From Pinibacter aurantiacus (lineage in GTDB: Bacteria; Bacteroidota; Bacteroidia; Chitinophagales; Chitinophagaceae): a stretch of 64,000 bases of DNA. The stretch spans positions 1 through 64,000 of the forward strand of contig NZ_JAHSPG010000013.1 in assembly GCF_019130065.1 (NCBI RefSeq). The letters run 5' to 3'. Below are positions 55,527 through 64,000 of this stretch, piece after piece. Under the pieces are notes generated by a model. It was not told the DNA's origin and ran no database searches. It saw nothing but the letters and a program-made list of their open reading frames with translations. Each line of letters starts with the position of its first letter. Positions within the stretch are counted from its first letter, which is position 1. A program made the translations under genes and the position numbers.

Positions 55527-56420
55527 TTAGTTTTGAGTGAGTTCAAAGAAGCGAGTCTCCAGTTTTTGTTTGCGCATGTACAAATGATTTAAAACAATGC
55601 CACTATTGAAACAGAACCTATTAATCTCTTCGAGATCTGCAGTGCCTTTTTGAAGACCGACAACAACGAGATCCTTTTCAGTGCTGATGTTTAAAACACC
55701 AGGATATTTTCCCATCACTATAAGCAGCGCTTCGGAATTATCGGCGCCCACTTCCACACAGTCATCATTTGCCATCACTTCATCAACAGGACCGCAGGTC
55801 AGCAGGTTCCCAAACTTCATAATGGCGACGTGCGTACAAATCTTCTCTACTTCATCGAGTAAATGAGAAGCAATTATAATAGTGTGGCCGTTTGCATTCA
55901 GTTCCAGGATTAATTCACGAATTTCAACAATACCCACGGGATCGAGTCCGTTGGTAGGTTCATCTAATACCAAAATAGAAGGCAATCCTAACAGCGCTGC
56001 ACCAATGGCCAGTCTTTGTTTCATACCCAAACTATAAGTGCTGAACTTGCTGCCGCGTCGATCATAAAGCTTTACCTTTTTTAGTGCTATGTCGATATCT
56101 CCGGCGCTACCACGACCGCTGATCTGCCGGGTGATTTCAAGATTGCGTGAAGCGGATAAATAGTGATAGAAATTCGGTGTTTCCAATAGCGTGCCTATGC
56201 TCTGCCGTTGCATGGCAGAAGGCGTTTCACTAAGCCATGTATAACTTCCATCGTTTGCTTTTAACACATCTAGTATGATGCTGAGTAATGTAGTCTTGCC
56301 ACTTCCGTTGGGTCCAAGTATCCCGAAGATAGAACCCTTTGGCACGCTAAAACTTACGCCATTCAAAGCTTTTGTAGCCCCGTAAGATTTGTGAATATTA
56401 TTTAGCTCTAAAACCTTCAT
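55527..56420 (-). CDS. ABC transporter ATP-binding protein
   Basis: 297 residues. Walker A GPNGSGKT (36-43), signature YSLGMKQRLAIGAALLG and Walker B ILVLDEPTNGLD are intact. BcrA-like group. Powers the permease that follows. The TlpA-like gene upstream lies 51 bp away on the same strand, so TlpA, ATPase and permease probably form one operon. Confidence 0.93.
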   Translation of the reverse strand: MKVLELNNIHKSYGATKALNGVSFSVPKGSIFGILGPNGSGKTTLLSIILDVLKANDGSYTWLSETPSAMQRQSIGTLLETPNFYHYLSASRNLEITRQISGRGSAGDIDIALKKVKLYDRRGSKFSTYSLGMKQRLAIGAALLGLPSILVLDEPTNGLDPVGIVEIRELILELNANGHTIIIASHLLDEVEKICTHVAIMKFGNLLTCGPVDEVMANDDCVEVGADNSEALLIVMGKYPGVLNISTEKDLVVVGLQKGTADLEEINRFCFNSGIVLNHLYMRKQKLETRFFELTQN

Positions 56421-56471
56421 TGTGTTTTATTATTAAGAGTTGAGGAAAGGGTTTACTAACTTGATCGATTA

Positions 56472-57602
56472 CTACCCTTTCTGCTGATACTTGCCATACA
56501 TTTTTTGCAATTCCTCTATTTTTTCGGCAGAAACCTTTTCTTTCTGAGCCAATTGTATCGCTTCCTGAATATTACTAAGGGCAAGCTTGTAGTTACCAGC
56601 ATGATAATAGGTATCTGCCAGCTCCTGGTAGGCTTTTACGCTTTTTCCGCCATACCCTTTCTCCTTGAATTGATATTGCAGCAGGCGTTCCTGGATCTTT
56701 GCACATGCCATATAAGTTTCCTTTGAAAGGTTTGGTTTCTGCAAAGTCAATCCAACCGCATCAGACAAGTTCAAATACCTCGATAACGGATCTGCAGCCA
56801 TTTGTTCCAACACAGCAGGCACTCCACTCATGTCAACCTCCAACAGTGCAAACAGTTTATAAAATGCAAACGCATCTCTTCTGTCAGGGAATTGTTTTTC
56901 AAGTTGCTCGGTATGCGATTTCATGGCACGCATTATAGATTTCTTATTTGCCGTGTCCTGGAATCCCTTTATCAATTGATCTTCCAAATCATCCTTGCCC
57001 TTCATTATTTGTGCTGCTTTTTGTTTATCCCAGGTTCCCGCAAGCACCTGTTCCAGCGCCCAATCAAGCTGGTCAAGGTTAACATCGACCCATGCAATCT
57101 TGCCTTCCCCGTCAATAATAAACGTTGTCGGAAATCCCTGTCGACGCAACGGTTTAATCCAGCTATTGTACATGCTATTTGCCTTGCCATCCACTGCGAC
57201 ATTCAATTTCAGGGTTTGTCCTTTGGGCGTTTTTAAAAACTCCTTTACGATGGTCACGGCATCTTTTCCTTTATTATCGCCGATATCTTCATAGCTATCG
57301 ATAGACGCAAACTGCACCTTTCCTTTGTACTTCTCTTCTATCGCGCTGATCTGGGGAAATGAAGCGATGCAACCGCCGCACCAGGTGGCCCAGAAGTCGA
57401 TAACATATACGTTACTCTTTTTAAATCCGGTTAAAGGTCTGCCCTTAGCCCATCCTTCCACTTTCAAAGCAGGTGCAGCGTCACCAATTTTTAACGTAAC
57501 ATTTGAATTGAACTGAGCCGTTCCGTCAGTAGGCCCCAGAACAAATACACTCGTGAAAAGTGCGACTGCTAACGCTGTTCTCTTTAAATATTCCATGTTC
57601 AT
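56472..57602 (-). CDS. TlpA-like periplasmic thioredoxin with C-terminal helical domain
   Basis: 376 residues, paralogue of the protein at 46.3-47.4 kb with the same two-part build: signal peptide (1-29), thioredoxin fold with Cys75-Cys78 (WCGGC) and a helical second half ending in TPR-like KLALSNIQEAIQLAQKEKVS. Gly-Gly between the cysteines differs from Gly-Pro in the other copy and should change redox potential. It leads the ABC exporter genes and stands divergently from a LytS/LytTR pair. Confidence 0.9.
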   Translation of the reverse strand: MNMEYLKRTALAVALFTSVFVLGPTDGTAQFNSNVTLKIGDAAPALKVEGWAKGRPLTGFKKSNVYVIDFWATWCGGCIASFPQISAIEEKYKGKVQFASIDSYEDIGDNKGKDAVTIVKEFLKTPKGQTLKLNVAVDGKANSMYNSWIKPLRRQGFPTTFIIDGEGKIAWVDVNLDQLDWALEQVLAGTWDKQKAAQIMKGKDDLEDQLIKGFQDTANKKSIMRAMKSHTEQLEKQFPDRRDAFAFYKLFALLEVDMSGVPAVLEQMAADPLSRYLNLSDAVGLTLQKPNLSKETYMACAKIQERLLQYQFKEKGYGGKSVKAYQELADTYYHAGNYKLALSNIQEAIQLAQKEKVSAEKIEELQKMYGKYQQKG

Positions 57603-57830
57603 TATATTTATTACCTTTTAATAATTTATTTAAATCATCTCAAAAGTAATGGCAGGTAAAAATGAATAAGACGATACTAGACGAAGAAGCAGTAATTCTA
57701 TACTTAGAAAAACGCTACTCACTTTTGTAGAAGAAAAATGCAATTTCGTAGAATTTCAAAATCTTAAAAATGAAAAAGCCAGAATATTAGACTCGGGAAA
57801 ATAATTCACCCCTACAATCAAACTAAAAAA

Positions 57831-58874
57831 TTGAAAGAATCAAAGGAAATATTTATAAACTACCTCGTAGATACAAAGTACAGCAAATATCGTCGAGCTA
57901 TACTTTTTAGTTTCCTATTAGTAATCACTATCGGTTTAAGCATTGCTACAAAAAACATTAAACAGGTTCACTGGTGGTTTGCACCGGGCACTTTCGTTTT
58001 GCTGGCAGCACCTATCCTGTTCAACCTTTACTTTTTTCTACCGCAGTATCTTTTTAAAGCGAGGTACAAAGCATATGCAATTGTTCTCATCTTGTCCCTG
58101 TTAGTATTCTATACACTGTTAACCTCTTTTTCCAAACTAGGATTCGTAAAACCATCGGATGAAACACCTTTTAACGCAGGAGCTTTTGCAGTTGCTTTTA
58201 TTTTTTACCTGCTTTTTTACGGCACATTGATTGCCGCTACTTCTGCCGTCAAATTATTCCAAAGATGGGTGAATGACACATACCGGTTAATGCAATTGGA
58301 GAACAGTTTTTACAAGACAGAGTTAGATCTGCTGAAAACAAATATCAGCCCGCATTTCCTTTTTAATATGCTTAACAATATTGATGTTCTGATTGGCGCT
58401 GAACCAAAGAAGGCAAGAAAACTTGTGATCGAGTTATCCGATTTTATCAGGTATCAATTATACGATAGTCAGCAAGAAAAAGTTTTTTTGCACGCCGACA
58501 TTGAATTTCTCATACACTTTCTTGAAATGGAAAAAATAAGACGTGATCATTTTCGCTTTACTGTTGAAAATCATTCGAAAAATAGCGAACTGATAGAAGT
58601 CCCTCCATTGCTCTTCATTCCGTTTGTCGAGAATGCAGTCAAACACAACGTTGATAGCAAAGAGGCAAATGTCTATGTCTCCTTTTCTACCAACAACCAC
58701 CACCTGGTTTTTATTTGCACAAATCCTGTAAACAAACACAAAACCCATAAAGTTGGAGGACTGGGACTACCAACGGTGAAACGCCGGCTGGAACTTCTAT
58801 ATCCGGGAAAACATACCCTTGATATCAGTGAAGGAGAAAACACCTTTCACGTAATCTTAAATATAAAACTATGA
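57831..58874 (+). CDS. LytS-type sensor histidine kinase
   Basis: 347 residues, beginning at TTG because no ATG lies in frame before the first membrane helix. Four membrane helices (YRRAILFSFLLVITIGLS to FAVAFIFYLLFYGTLIAAT) precede the PF06580 domain with SPHFLFNMLNNIDV, a family hallmark containing the phospho-His. Overlaps the response regulator start by ATGA. Probably controls the divergent TlpA-ABC operon; inferred from position. Confidence 0.9.
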   Translation: MKESKEIFINYLVDTKYSKYRRAILFSFLLVITIGLSIATKNIKQVHWWFAPGTFVLLAAPILFNLYFFLPQYLFKARYKAYAIVLILSLLVFYTLLTSFSKLGFVKPSDETPFNAGAFAVAFIFYLLFYGTLIAATSAVKLFQRWVNDTYRLMQLENSFYKTELDLLKTNISPHFLFNMLNNIDVLIGAEPKKARKLVIELSDFIRYQLYDSQQEKVFLHADIEFLIHFLEMEKIRRDHFRFTVENHSKNSELIEVPPLLFIPFVENAVKHNVDSKEANVYVSFSTNNHHLVFICTNPVNKHKTHKVGGLGLPTVKRRLELLYPGKHTLDISEGENTFHVILNIKL

Positions 58875-59584
58875 AGTGCATAATTGTGGATGATGAGCCG
58901 ATCGCGAGAATGGGCATTAATCAACTACTGCAGGAATATTCTGATGTTGAAGTAGTGGGAAGCTTTAACCAGGCAAAAACAGTGCTCACATTTCTTCAAA
59001 CAAACCAGGTTGATTTAATCCTGCTGGATATTGAGATGAATGGCATGTCGGGTATTGAACTCGCCCGCGTACTACCATCGCAAACAATGCTCATTTTCAT
59101 AACGGCCCATCCTGAGTATGCAACGGAGAGTTATGAAGTGGATGCTATTGATTACCTGGTTAAACCCATACATAACGACAGGTTCCATAAAGCCATCCGA
59201 AAGGCCTTTGATTATCTTAACTTGTTGAAACAAGCTAACAATGCACCTTCACTGAATTTTTCTGCAGATTACATTCTTGTCAGAGCAGAAAGACAGTTTG
59301 TAAAGGTGGAGCATAAAAACATTTTATTTATCGAAGGCCTCAAGGATTACGTTATCATTCATCTTCGCCAAAGCCGTATCATTACCAACATGAATCTTAA
59401 AACAATTCACGGTAATCTGCCAGGTGACACCTTTATAAGGGTAAGCAAATCTTACATCGTTAACAAGAACTATGTACATGCCTACGACAATAACACCATA
59501 AAAATTGCAGACAACGAAATTCCGATTGGCAGTAAATATCGCGAAGAATTTAAACAATTGGTCATTGCAAATAACAAGAAATAA
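58871..59584 (+). CDS. LytTR-family response regulator
   Basis: 237 residues. Receiver with DDEP and phospho-acceptor Asp53 (LLDIEMNG), Lys in YLVKPI, and a LytTR DNA-binding domain (ILVRAERQFVKVEHKNILFIEGLKDY, VSKSYIVNKNYV). Partner of the overlapping kinase. Same build as the pair at 37-39 kb. Confidence 0.94.
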   Translation: MKCIIVDDEPIARMGINQLLQEYSDVEVVGSFNQAKTVLTFLQTNQVDLILLDIEMNGMSGIELARVLPSQTMLIFITAHPEYATESYEVDAIDYLVKPIHNDRFHKAIRKAFDYLNLLKQANNAPSLNFSADYILVRAERQFVKVEHKNILFIEGLKDYVIIHLRQSRIITNMNLKTIHGNLPGDTFIRVSKSYIVNKNYVHAYDNNTIKIADNEIPIGSKYREEFKQLVIANNKK

Positions 59585-60138
59585 TAAAAAGCAATAACTG
59601 TCGTACAGCGCCTGCTTTCGGTTTTGGACATATTCTTAAATTCAAAGTTACAGGGCAAAGCAAGGCTAATAAAAACCGGCTGTTAAAAACTTGCTAGACT
59701 TAATTATGTCTCAAATCACTGCAAATACATTCCGCTGGCCTCTCATTATCGCAACAATAATTTTGTCGAGGTAACGTAGGACCCAGGCCAATTATAACAC
59801 CGATACAATTTCATCACCGCTTACCTGCATTTCGAAAAATTATTGACTATCGCAATGTTAAGTGATTTTACAAGCATGAATGGCTTCTACTTTAGCATTC
59901 AATATTTCAATTTAATACTATTGAATACGATTTAATTTATCGACCAGGTACGATACATACATTATATTACCTTTTATTTTTTAATAAAATCTTGACGCTG
60001 GCGCTTACGCTTCTTTGAAACCGCTCATGTCTAAAAAACCAATTCCTATGTTCGCCATGCATTTATAACCTGGCCATTAATAAACCCAGTAACTGTGAAA
60101 CACAAAACATTGCCTACCGTTTGACAATCCAAAACAGA
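59585..60138. other. Gene-free stretch
   Basis: No open frame of note and no RNA gene. AT-rich spacer between the LytTR operon and the next minus-strand group. No terminator of the LytTR operon was obvious. Confidence 0.45.
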
Positions 60139-60184
60139 TAGCCTTCCTTTTTATATACTGAATGCCAAATGAAAAGGAAGGCTA
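60139..60184 (-). terminator. Terminator of the GH97 gene
   Basis: TAGCCTTCCTTTT (60139-60151) pairs with AAAAGGAAGGCTA (60172-60184), a perfect 13-bp stem with a 20-base loop, 56 bases past the GH97 stop on the minus strand. Confidence 0.55.
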
Positions 60185-60240
60185 CCGGTTGTAAGAAAAC
60201 TAATCACCTATAATATTTTCTTGAGGAAGATATCTTATTT

Positions 60241-62199
60241 TTATTCTTTCATTTTTTTAATTACCCCGGCAAAGCCGCCCCGGGCAAGGCATTCAACTTT
60301 TATAGTATCCCCTTTTTTGACTTTTATTTTTTCTGATAAAAACGATTTATCATCGTGTCCATCTTTTATTAATTGGAGTTCATAGTTTCCATCCTTTAAG
60401 AAGTTGACGTTCAAAACCAATGTTTGCCTCTCATCTTTCCCGTTCAATCCACCCACATACCAAATCCCATTTTTCTTACGGGCCATTATTACTTTTTCCG
60501 CAGGATAACCATCTATCAGTTTAGTGTCCTCCCATGCCGTTGGAAAATTTTGAAGAAAGTTTTTTTCGTCTTCAGGTAATGAATGATAGGCATCCGGTTT
60601 GTCCGCGAAGTGTTGCCAGCCCGACTCGAACACAACAGCCAGTGCCAACTCGTGTGCATAGCTTGTAATGTGTGGGAACTGTGAATTTGAAAACGTAACA
60701 GGCGTATAATCCATGGCGCCAACGACATTCCTGGTAAACGGCAATGTTGTATTATGTGCAGCAGCTTTGTTGGTTAACGTGGGACCATTATTGTACCATT
60801 CCGCCCCATAAACAGCCTCTGTTGTCATCAAATTGGGATAAGTCCGCTGCCAGCCGCGTGGCACAGTGGCACCATGAAAGTTTACCATCAACTGGTATTT
60901 TGCAGCATCTTTCAAAATATCAATGTAATACTTCATCATGTCTTGTTGATCACCAGCAAAAAAATCAACTTTAATTCCATACACGCCAATTTTGCGCAGC
61001 CATGAAAATTCTTGCGCTCTTTTTTCGGGAGTATTCAGGCGAAATAAAGGGGTAGCATATTTAAACCAATCATTCGAATTATTGGAAGTATCGATTGCAT
61101 TGGTGGAAGAATTATACCAAACCAATGGCTTAATGTTTTTGCTCTTTGCATAATTAACCGCATCAATGATATTTCCGCCGTTGCTCATTATATCCCATTG
61201 CCAATCTATTAAAACATAGGGCCAGCGCATCGCAGCGGCCCCATCAACATATTCTACCACTTTTTTATAGTCTTTCGATCCATTGTTATTAGCCCAATAT
61301 ATCCATGAAACAGCTCCGGGTTTTATCCAGTTTGTTTCTTTTAATTGATTTGATTTGCTGACATCAGTTATTAAGGTAGACTCAACAATGTCACTCAGCT
61401 TACCAATAATTAACGTATGCCACTGCGAACTCCAGGGCAGTGTGGTAACAACGCCGGTATGCGGGAATTCTTTTCTCTGCTCCGGATACACTACTTTGTA
61501 TTGGTTTTTATTTTGAAGGTTGCTGAGTTTAGCGGCACAATTGTTTTCACTAATATTTGCTTCTGAGATCAAAACATAGACCGGTTGATCATTTACCTGG
61601 TACAATGCCGGAAAACCCCACTCCTGCCTGCTTTTACCCTCTCCAATTCCTGTTTTATTTAACGGATAAAAATTTTCATAAGCCGCCTCGAAAGGTTGCA
61701 TCCAGCGGTTTGTGTTATCCGGAAAATTGTAGGTTGTTGCTTCGTCAAGAATATTTTTCGCCGTAAATGAACGATCGGGGAATTCGTATCGAAAAGCAAC
61801 GCCATCATTATATACCCTGAAAACAATATTAATAGGTTGATGATTCGAATTTTGAAAACTGAATGTTTTTTCTGTTCCAAAATTTTCGCATAGCAGGCGC
61901 TTGCCGCAAACTATTTGGTATCTGTCGTGAATGGAAATTGATTTCGATTCTTTAGTCAATTGAAGGTTGTTTACAAATTGTTCGTCGGCGCGGTTTATGC
62001 CTAATGGCGATGCAGGCATTGCTTCTATAAATCCGTTATTGACTTTGTAAAATGTTGTAAAATAAATTTCGTTAGCAGTTTTATTGGGCAAGCTCACCAC
62101 AACTTTTATTTTCCCGTTGGGAGAAAAAATTTCCTGTGCATGCAAATCAATCGTTATACAAAAAATGATTACACACAACAATAAGGGTTTTATTCGCAT
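60241..62199 (-). CDS. GH97 family glycosidase (retaining type)
   Basis: 652 residues with signal peptide (1-22). N-terminal sandwich (SPNGKIKVVVSLP), TIM barrel with Asp412 in IKVDFF at the expected nucleophile position, and VNFHGATVPRGWQRTYPNLMTTEA, the retaining alpha-galactosidase-like motif set. The C-terminal sandwich ends ARGGFAGVI. It probably removes terminal alpha-galactose or similar sugars. The next upstream gene is GH29 on the same strand, and a GH2-type gene follows beyond. Confidence 0.92.
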   Translation of the reverse strand: MRIKPLLLCVIIFCITIDLHAQEIFSPNGKIKVVVSLPNKTANEIYFTTFYKVNNGFIEAMPASPLGINRADEQFVNNLQLTKESKSISIHDRYQIVCGKRLLCENFGTEKTFSFQNSNHQPINIVFRVYNDGVAFRYEFPDRSFTAKNILDEATTYNFPDNTNRWMQPFEAAYENFYPLNKTGIGEGKSRQEWGFPALYQVNDQPVYVLISEANISENNCAAKLSNLQNKNQYKVVYPEQRKEFPHTGVVTTLPWSSQWHTLIIGKLSDIVESTLITDVSKSNQLKETNWIKPGAVSWIYWANNNGSKDYKKVVEYVDGAAAMRWPYVLIDWQWDIMSNGGNIIDAVNYAKSKNIKPLVWYNSSTNAIDTSNNSNDWFKYATPLFRLNTPEKRAQEFSWLRKIGVYGIKVDFFAGDQQDMMKYYIDILKDAAKYQLMVNFHGATVPRGWQRTYPNLMTTEAVYGAEWYNNGPTLTNKAAAHNTTLPFTRNVVGAMDYTPVTFSNSQFPHITSYAHELALAVVFESGWQHFADKPDAYHSLPEDEKNFLQNFPTAWEDTKLIDGYPAEKVIMARKKNGIWYVGGLNGKDERQTLVLNVNFLKDGNYELQLIKDGHDDKSFLSEKIKVKKGDTIKVECLARGGFAGVIKKMKE

Positions 62200-62284
62200 T
62201 TGTGTTTTATTATTAAAAAATCAGGTAATTAGCAATTACAATTTTTTATTTGTCACTTAATCGTTGCAGTGTTATTAATATTCA

Positions 62285-63778
62285 CTATTCATTATTCAAT
62301 ACTTCTTCATTTAACCTTACCGCAAAAATTCTGACATTATCATCTGCATTGGGAAAGTGGATCGTTATTTCGCGATTTTTATTTTGTGAAAAACGCAGTT
62401 TCGAATCTCTGCCCACTTCATAGACTTTCATAATACGCTGCCCTTTATTAATTGCCGGCAGGGTTATAGCATTACTTTTAAAATTGTCCAGGAGAAAAAC
62501 ATAGATCGTACTATCCCTGTAAGCAAACCCATACTGTCCGTCTTTGGGATTCCATGGGCCGCCGAAAGTGCCGTAAACAGCTTCTTCTCTTCCATGTAAC
62601 CAATTGCCGGTTTGTTGTAACAAATGTGTAACAGGCCGGCTGATCACACCGTGCCTATCCGGACCAACATTCAACAACAACGACATATTTCTAATCACCA
62701 CATCGGCCAGCATACGTTTTAGTTGATTGAACGAAATCATTTTTGTACTGTCTTCCATTGCAGCTGTATACCCCCATGCACCGCCAAGGGTCATGCATTT
62801 CTGCCAAATCTCTTTTGAACGAATGGGCCCTGTTATTGGCGCACCGCCTTCTTCACTCATAAAGTCACCCATCCAGGAAGAACGGGGATTGACAACTATA
62901 TCGGGTTGATATTTTCTAACTACTCCCATAATGCCCAGTGGCTTACCGGTTTCTGCATCTGTATCCTGGAAAAATTTATTAATGGGCCATTGATTCGTCG
63001 TATCAAGATATTTTCCGGGCTCCCAAAAGTAAGCTGCGTCTGCATCAGTGCCTTGTTGCCCAAGCCAGCCGCCATCCCAAAATATCAAATCAATCTTTCC
63101 ATAATCGGTCATTAATTTTTTTACATCATAGTACAGTCCTTCTTTCATCTCACGCGCATTTTCTTTATGCGCTATATCGGTACCATAGCCCCAATTATTT
63201 TTTTTAGCACCCATTCCGCTCGCATCATAATAACCGGGATAGCGCCAGTTGATCATCGTTTTATATAATCCCACTTTCAACCCGGCTTTGCGACAAGCAT
63301 TTGTGTACTCCTTTACAAAATCACGATTGAGTGTTTGTTTGCTGGTAAATGAATTAATGTACCGGCTGTCGAACAATGCAAAGCCATCATGGTGCATGGC
63401 AGTAAGGCACATATATTTCATACCGGCAGCTTTCGCCAATGCGGCCCATTCATCTGCATTGAATTTATCGGCCGAAAAATATTCATCGCCACTTTCCGGA
63501 TAGGCCAGCTTCCTGTATGCTTCAACAGGCACTGCGCTATTCTCCATGTACCATTCGCCTTTTGCAGGGCCTGCATACAATCCCCAATGAATAAACATGC
63601 CAAAGCGAGCGTTCAGAAGCCATTTCACTTTCTCGTTTGATTGTTGCACAATGCCATATTCGCTTTGCGGAATACGAGCAGGTAATGGGTGAATGCCCGA
63701 TACTTTTTTCGCCTTTGTTTGTGAAAATGCCTGCAAAAAAATCAGCAAGCAGGCGCCAAGGGTAAGGAATTTTTTCAT
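62285..63778 (-). CDS. GH29 alpha-L-fucosidase
   Basis: 497 residues with signal peptide (1-20). The GH29 barrel has RFGMFIHWGLYA, the HHDGF motif (129-133) and nucleophile Asp235 (LIFWDGGW). The C-terminal sandwich follows (YGTFGGPWNPKDGQYGF). Removes alpha-fucose by a retaining mechanism from surface or plant glycans such as xyloglucan. Between a GH97 and a GH2-type gene, it is part of a hydrolase set for branched, fucosylated glycans. Confidence 0.93.
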   Translation of the reverse strand: MKKFLTLGACLLIFLQAFSQTKAKKVSGIHPLPARIPQSEYGIVQQSNEKVKWLLNARFGMFIHWGLYAGPAKGEWYMENSAVPVEAYRKLAYPESGDEYFSADKFNADEWAALAKAAGMKYMCLTAMHHDGFALFDSRYINSFTSKQTLNRDFVKEYTNACRKAGLKVGLYKTMINWRYPGYYDASGMGAKKNNWGYGTDIAHKENAREMKEGLYYDVKKLMTDYGKIDLIFWDGGWLGQQGTDADAAYFWEPGKYLDTTNQWPINKFFQDTDAETGKPLGIMGVVRKYQPDIVVNPRSSWMGDFMSEEGGAPITGPIRSKEIWQKCMTLGGAWGYTAAMEDSTKMISFNQLKRMLADVVIRNMSLLLNVGPDRHGVISRPVTHLLQQTGNWLHGREEAVYGTFGGPWNPKDGQYGFAYRDSTIYVFLLDNFKSNAITLPAINKGQRIMKVYEVGRDSKLRFSQNKNREITIHFPNADDNVRIFAVRLNEEVLNNE

Positions 63779-63796
63779 CGTTTACTTATAATAATT

Positions 63797-64000
63797 TTAG
63801 TTAACCGCTAGGATCGTTGTTTCTGCTGTTTGCAGCTGATCCGCTGTTGCCGTCAATTTGATTTCGCCTGCCTGGCGACTACTTTTAATTATCACCAAAG
63901 CTTTGCCATGCCAGGCTTTGCGTGAATGGCCGATATAGCTCCCGCAATCTTTCATATCTGCATTGGCAACGCCAACAATACTACCGGCCCCTTCTATTTT
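63797..64000 (-). CDS. C-terminal end of a GH2-type glycosidase (partial)
   Basis: Only the last 67 codons lie in the window; the start is outside. The sequence (GAGSIVGVANAD, SRKAWHGKALVIIKSS, AGEIKLTATADQL) matches the closing immunoglobulin-like domain of GH2 beta-galactosidase-type proteins, where an A/G-N-G/A-D and then R-K-A-x-x-G-x-x-L-V-I-x-K pattern is common. The family is inferred from this tail alone. Confidence 0.6.
   Translation of the reverse strand, partial: KIEGAGSIVGVANADMKDCGSYIGHSRKAWHGKALVIIKSSRQAGEIKLTATADQLQTAETTILAVN

Noticed and set aside
1-64000. CRISPR arrays, insertion sequences with both ends, and rRNA genes
   Set aside because: Looked for; no regularly spaced direct repeats, transposase genes or rRNA sequence seen.

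Overview
The window is a chromosomal segment of a Bacteroidota bacterium, most likely Chitinophagaceae or a close relative. The basis is SusC/SusD and ECF-sigma/FecR genes, a giant protein with a gliding-type (type IX secretion) C-terminal domain, LytTR two-component pairs, many secreted glycoside hydrolases, and TAnnTTTG-type -7 promoter boxes. It is not a phage or plasmid; the only mobile material is an integrase island next to a tRNA gene and its decayed surroundings.

Layout. 0-6.3 kb: SET-domain protein, isochorismatase-fold hydrolase, a 1.3-kDa-residue type IX cargo protein, dapD and tRNA-Leu(CAG). 6.4-12 kb: a degenerating island with a tyrosine recombinase, a broken DUF1016 nuclease gene ending in an antisense tRNA 3' end, a broken response regulator, a cupin fragment and a broken chromate transporter. 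12-14.3 kb: a GC-richer cassette of two secreted proteins, one GH43. 14.3-15.2 kb: a type IX tail remnant and empty DNA. 15.2-20.4 kb: tandem DUF4142 genes convergent with a sigma-54 response regulator and its TPR histidine kinase. 20.5-25.5 kb: GH97, GH43 and a LacI-type regulator. 25.9-29.9 kb: DUF421, pyrophosphatase, DUF6496, an FAD oxidoreductase and a receiver protein. 30-32.4 kb: cytoplasmic alpha-amylase, iron-permease-like protein and SemiSWEET operon. 32.6-45.5 kb: stress and envelope genes (Tat-exported SDR, large catalase, CPBP protease, LytS/LytTR pair, Hsp20, NEW3 protein with ABC exporter, groES-groEL). 45.6-59.6 kb: ECF sigma, FecR, SusC, SusD and TlpA, all on the minus strand, preceded by a second TlpA with an ABC exporter and a divergent LytS/LytTR pair. 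60.2-64 kb: GH97, GH29 and the end of a GH2-type protein.

How it fits together. Three groups degrade glycans (12-14 kb, 20-25 kb, 60-64 kb). Sequences matching the -24/-12 sigma-54 pattern (GG, ten bases, then GC or a near match) precede hsp20, groES, the first DUF4142 gene and the kinase operon, so the sigma-54 regulator encoded here may control a stress regulon.

The most unusual non-coding object is at 54.55-54.68 kb. It is a branched RNA-like fold, a competing hairpin and an intrinsic terminator, ending 34 bases before the ECF sigma start codon. This is the arrangement of a riboswitch or attenuator. All functional statements rest on motif reading by eye; no database search was run.
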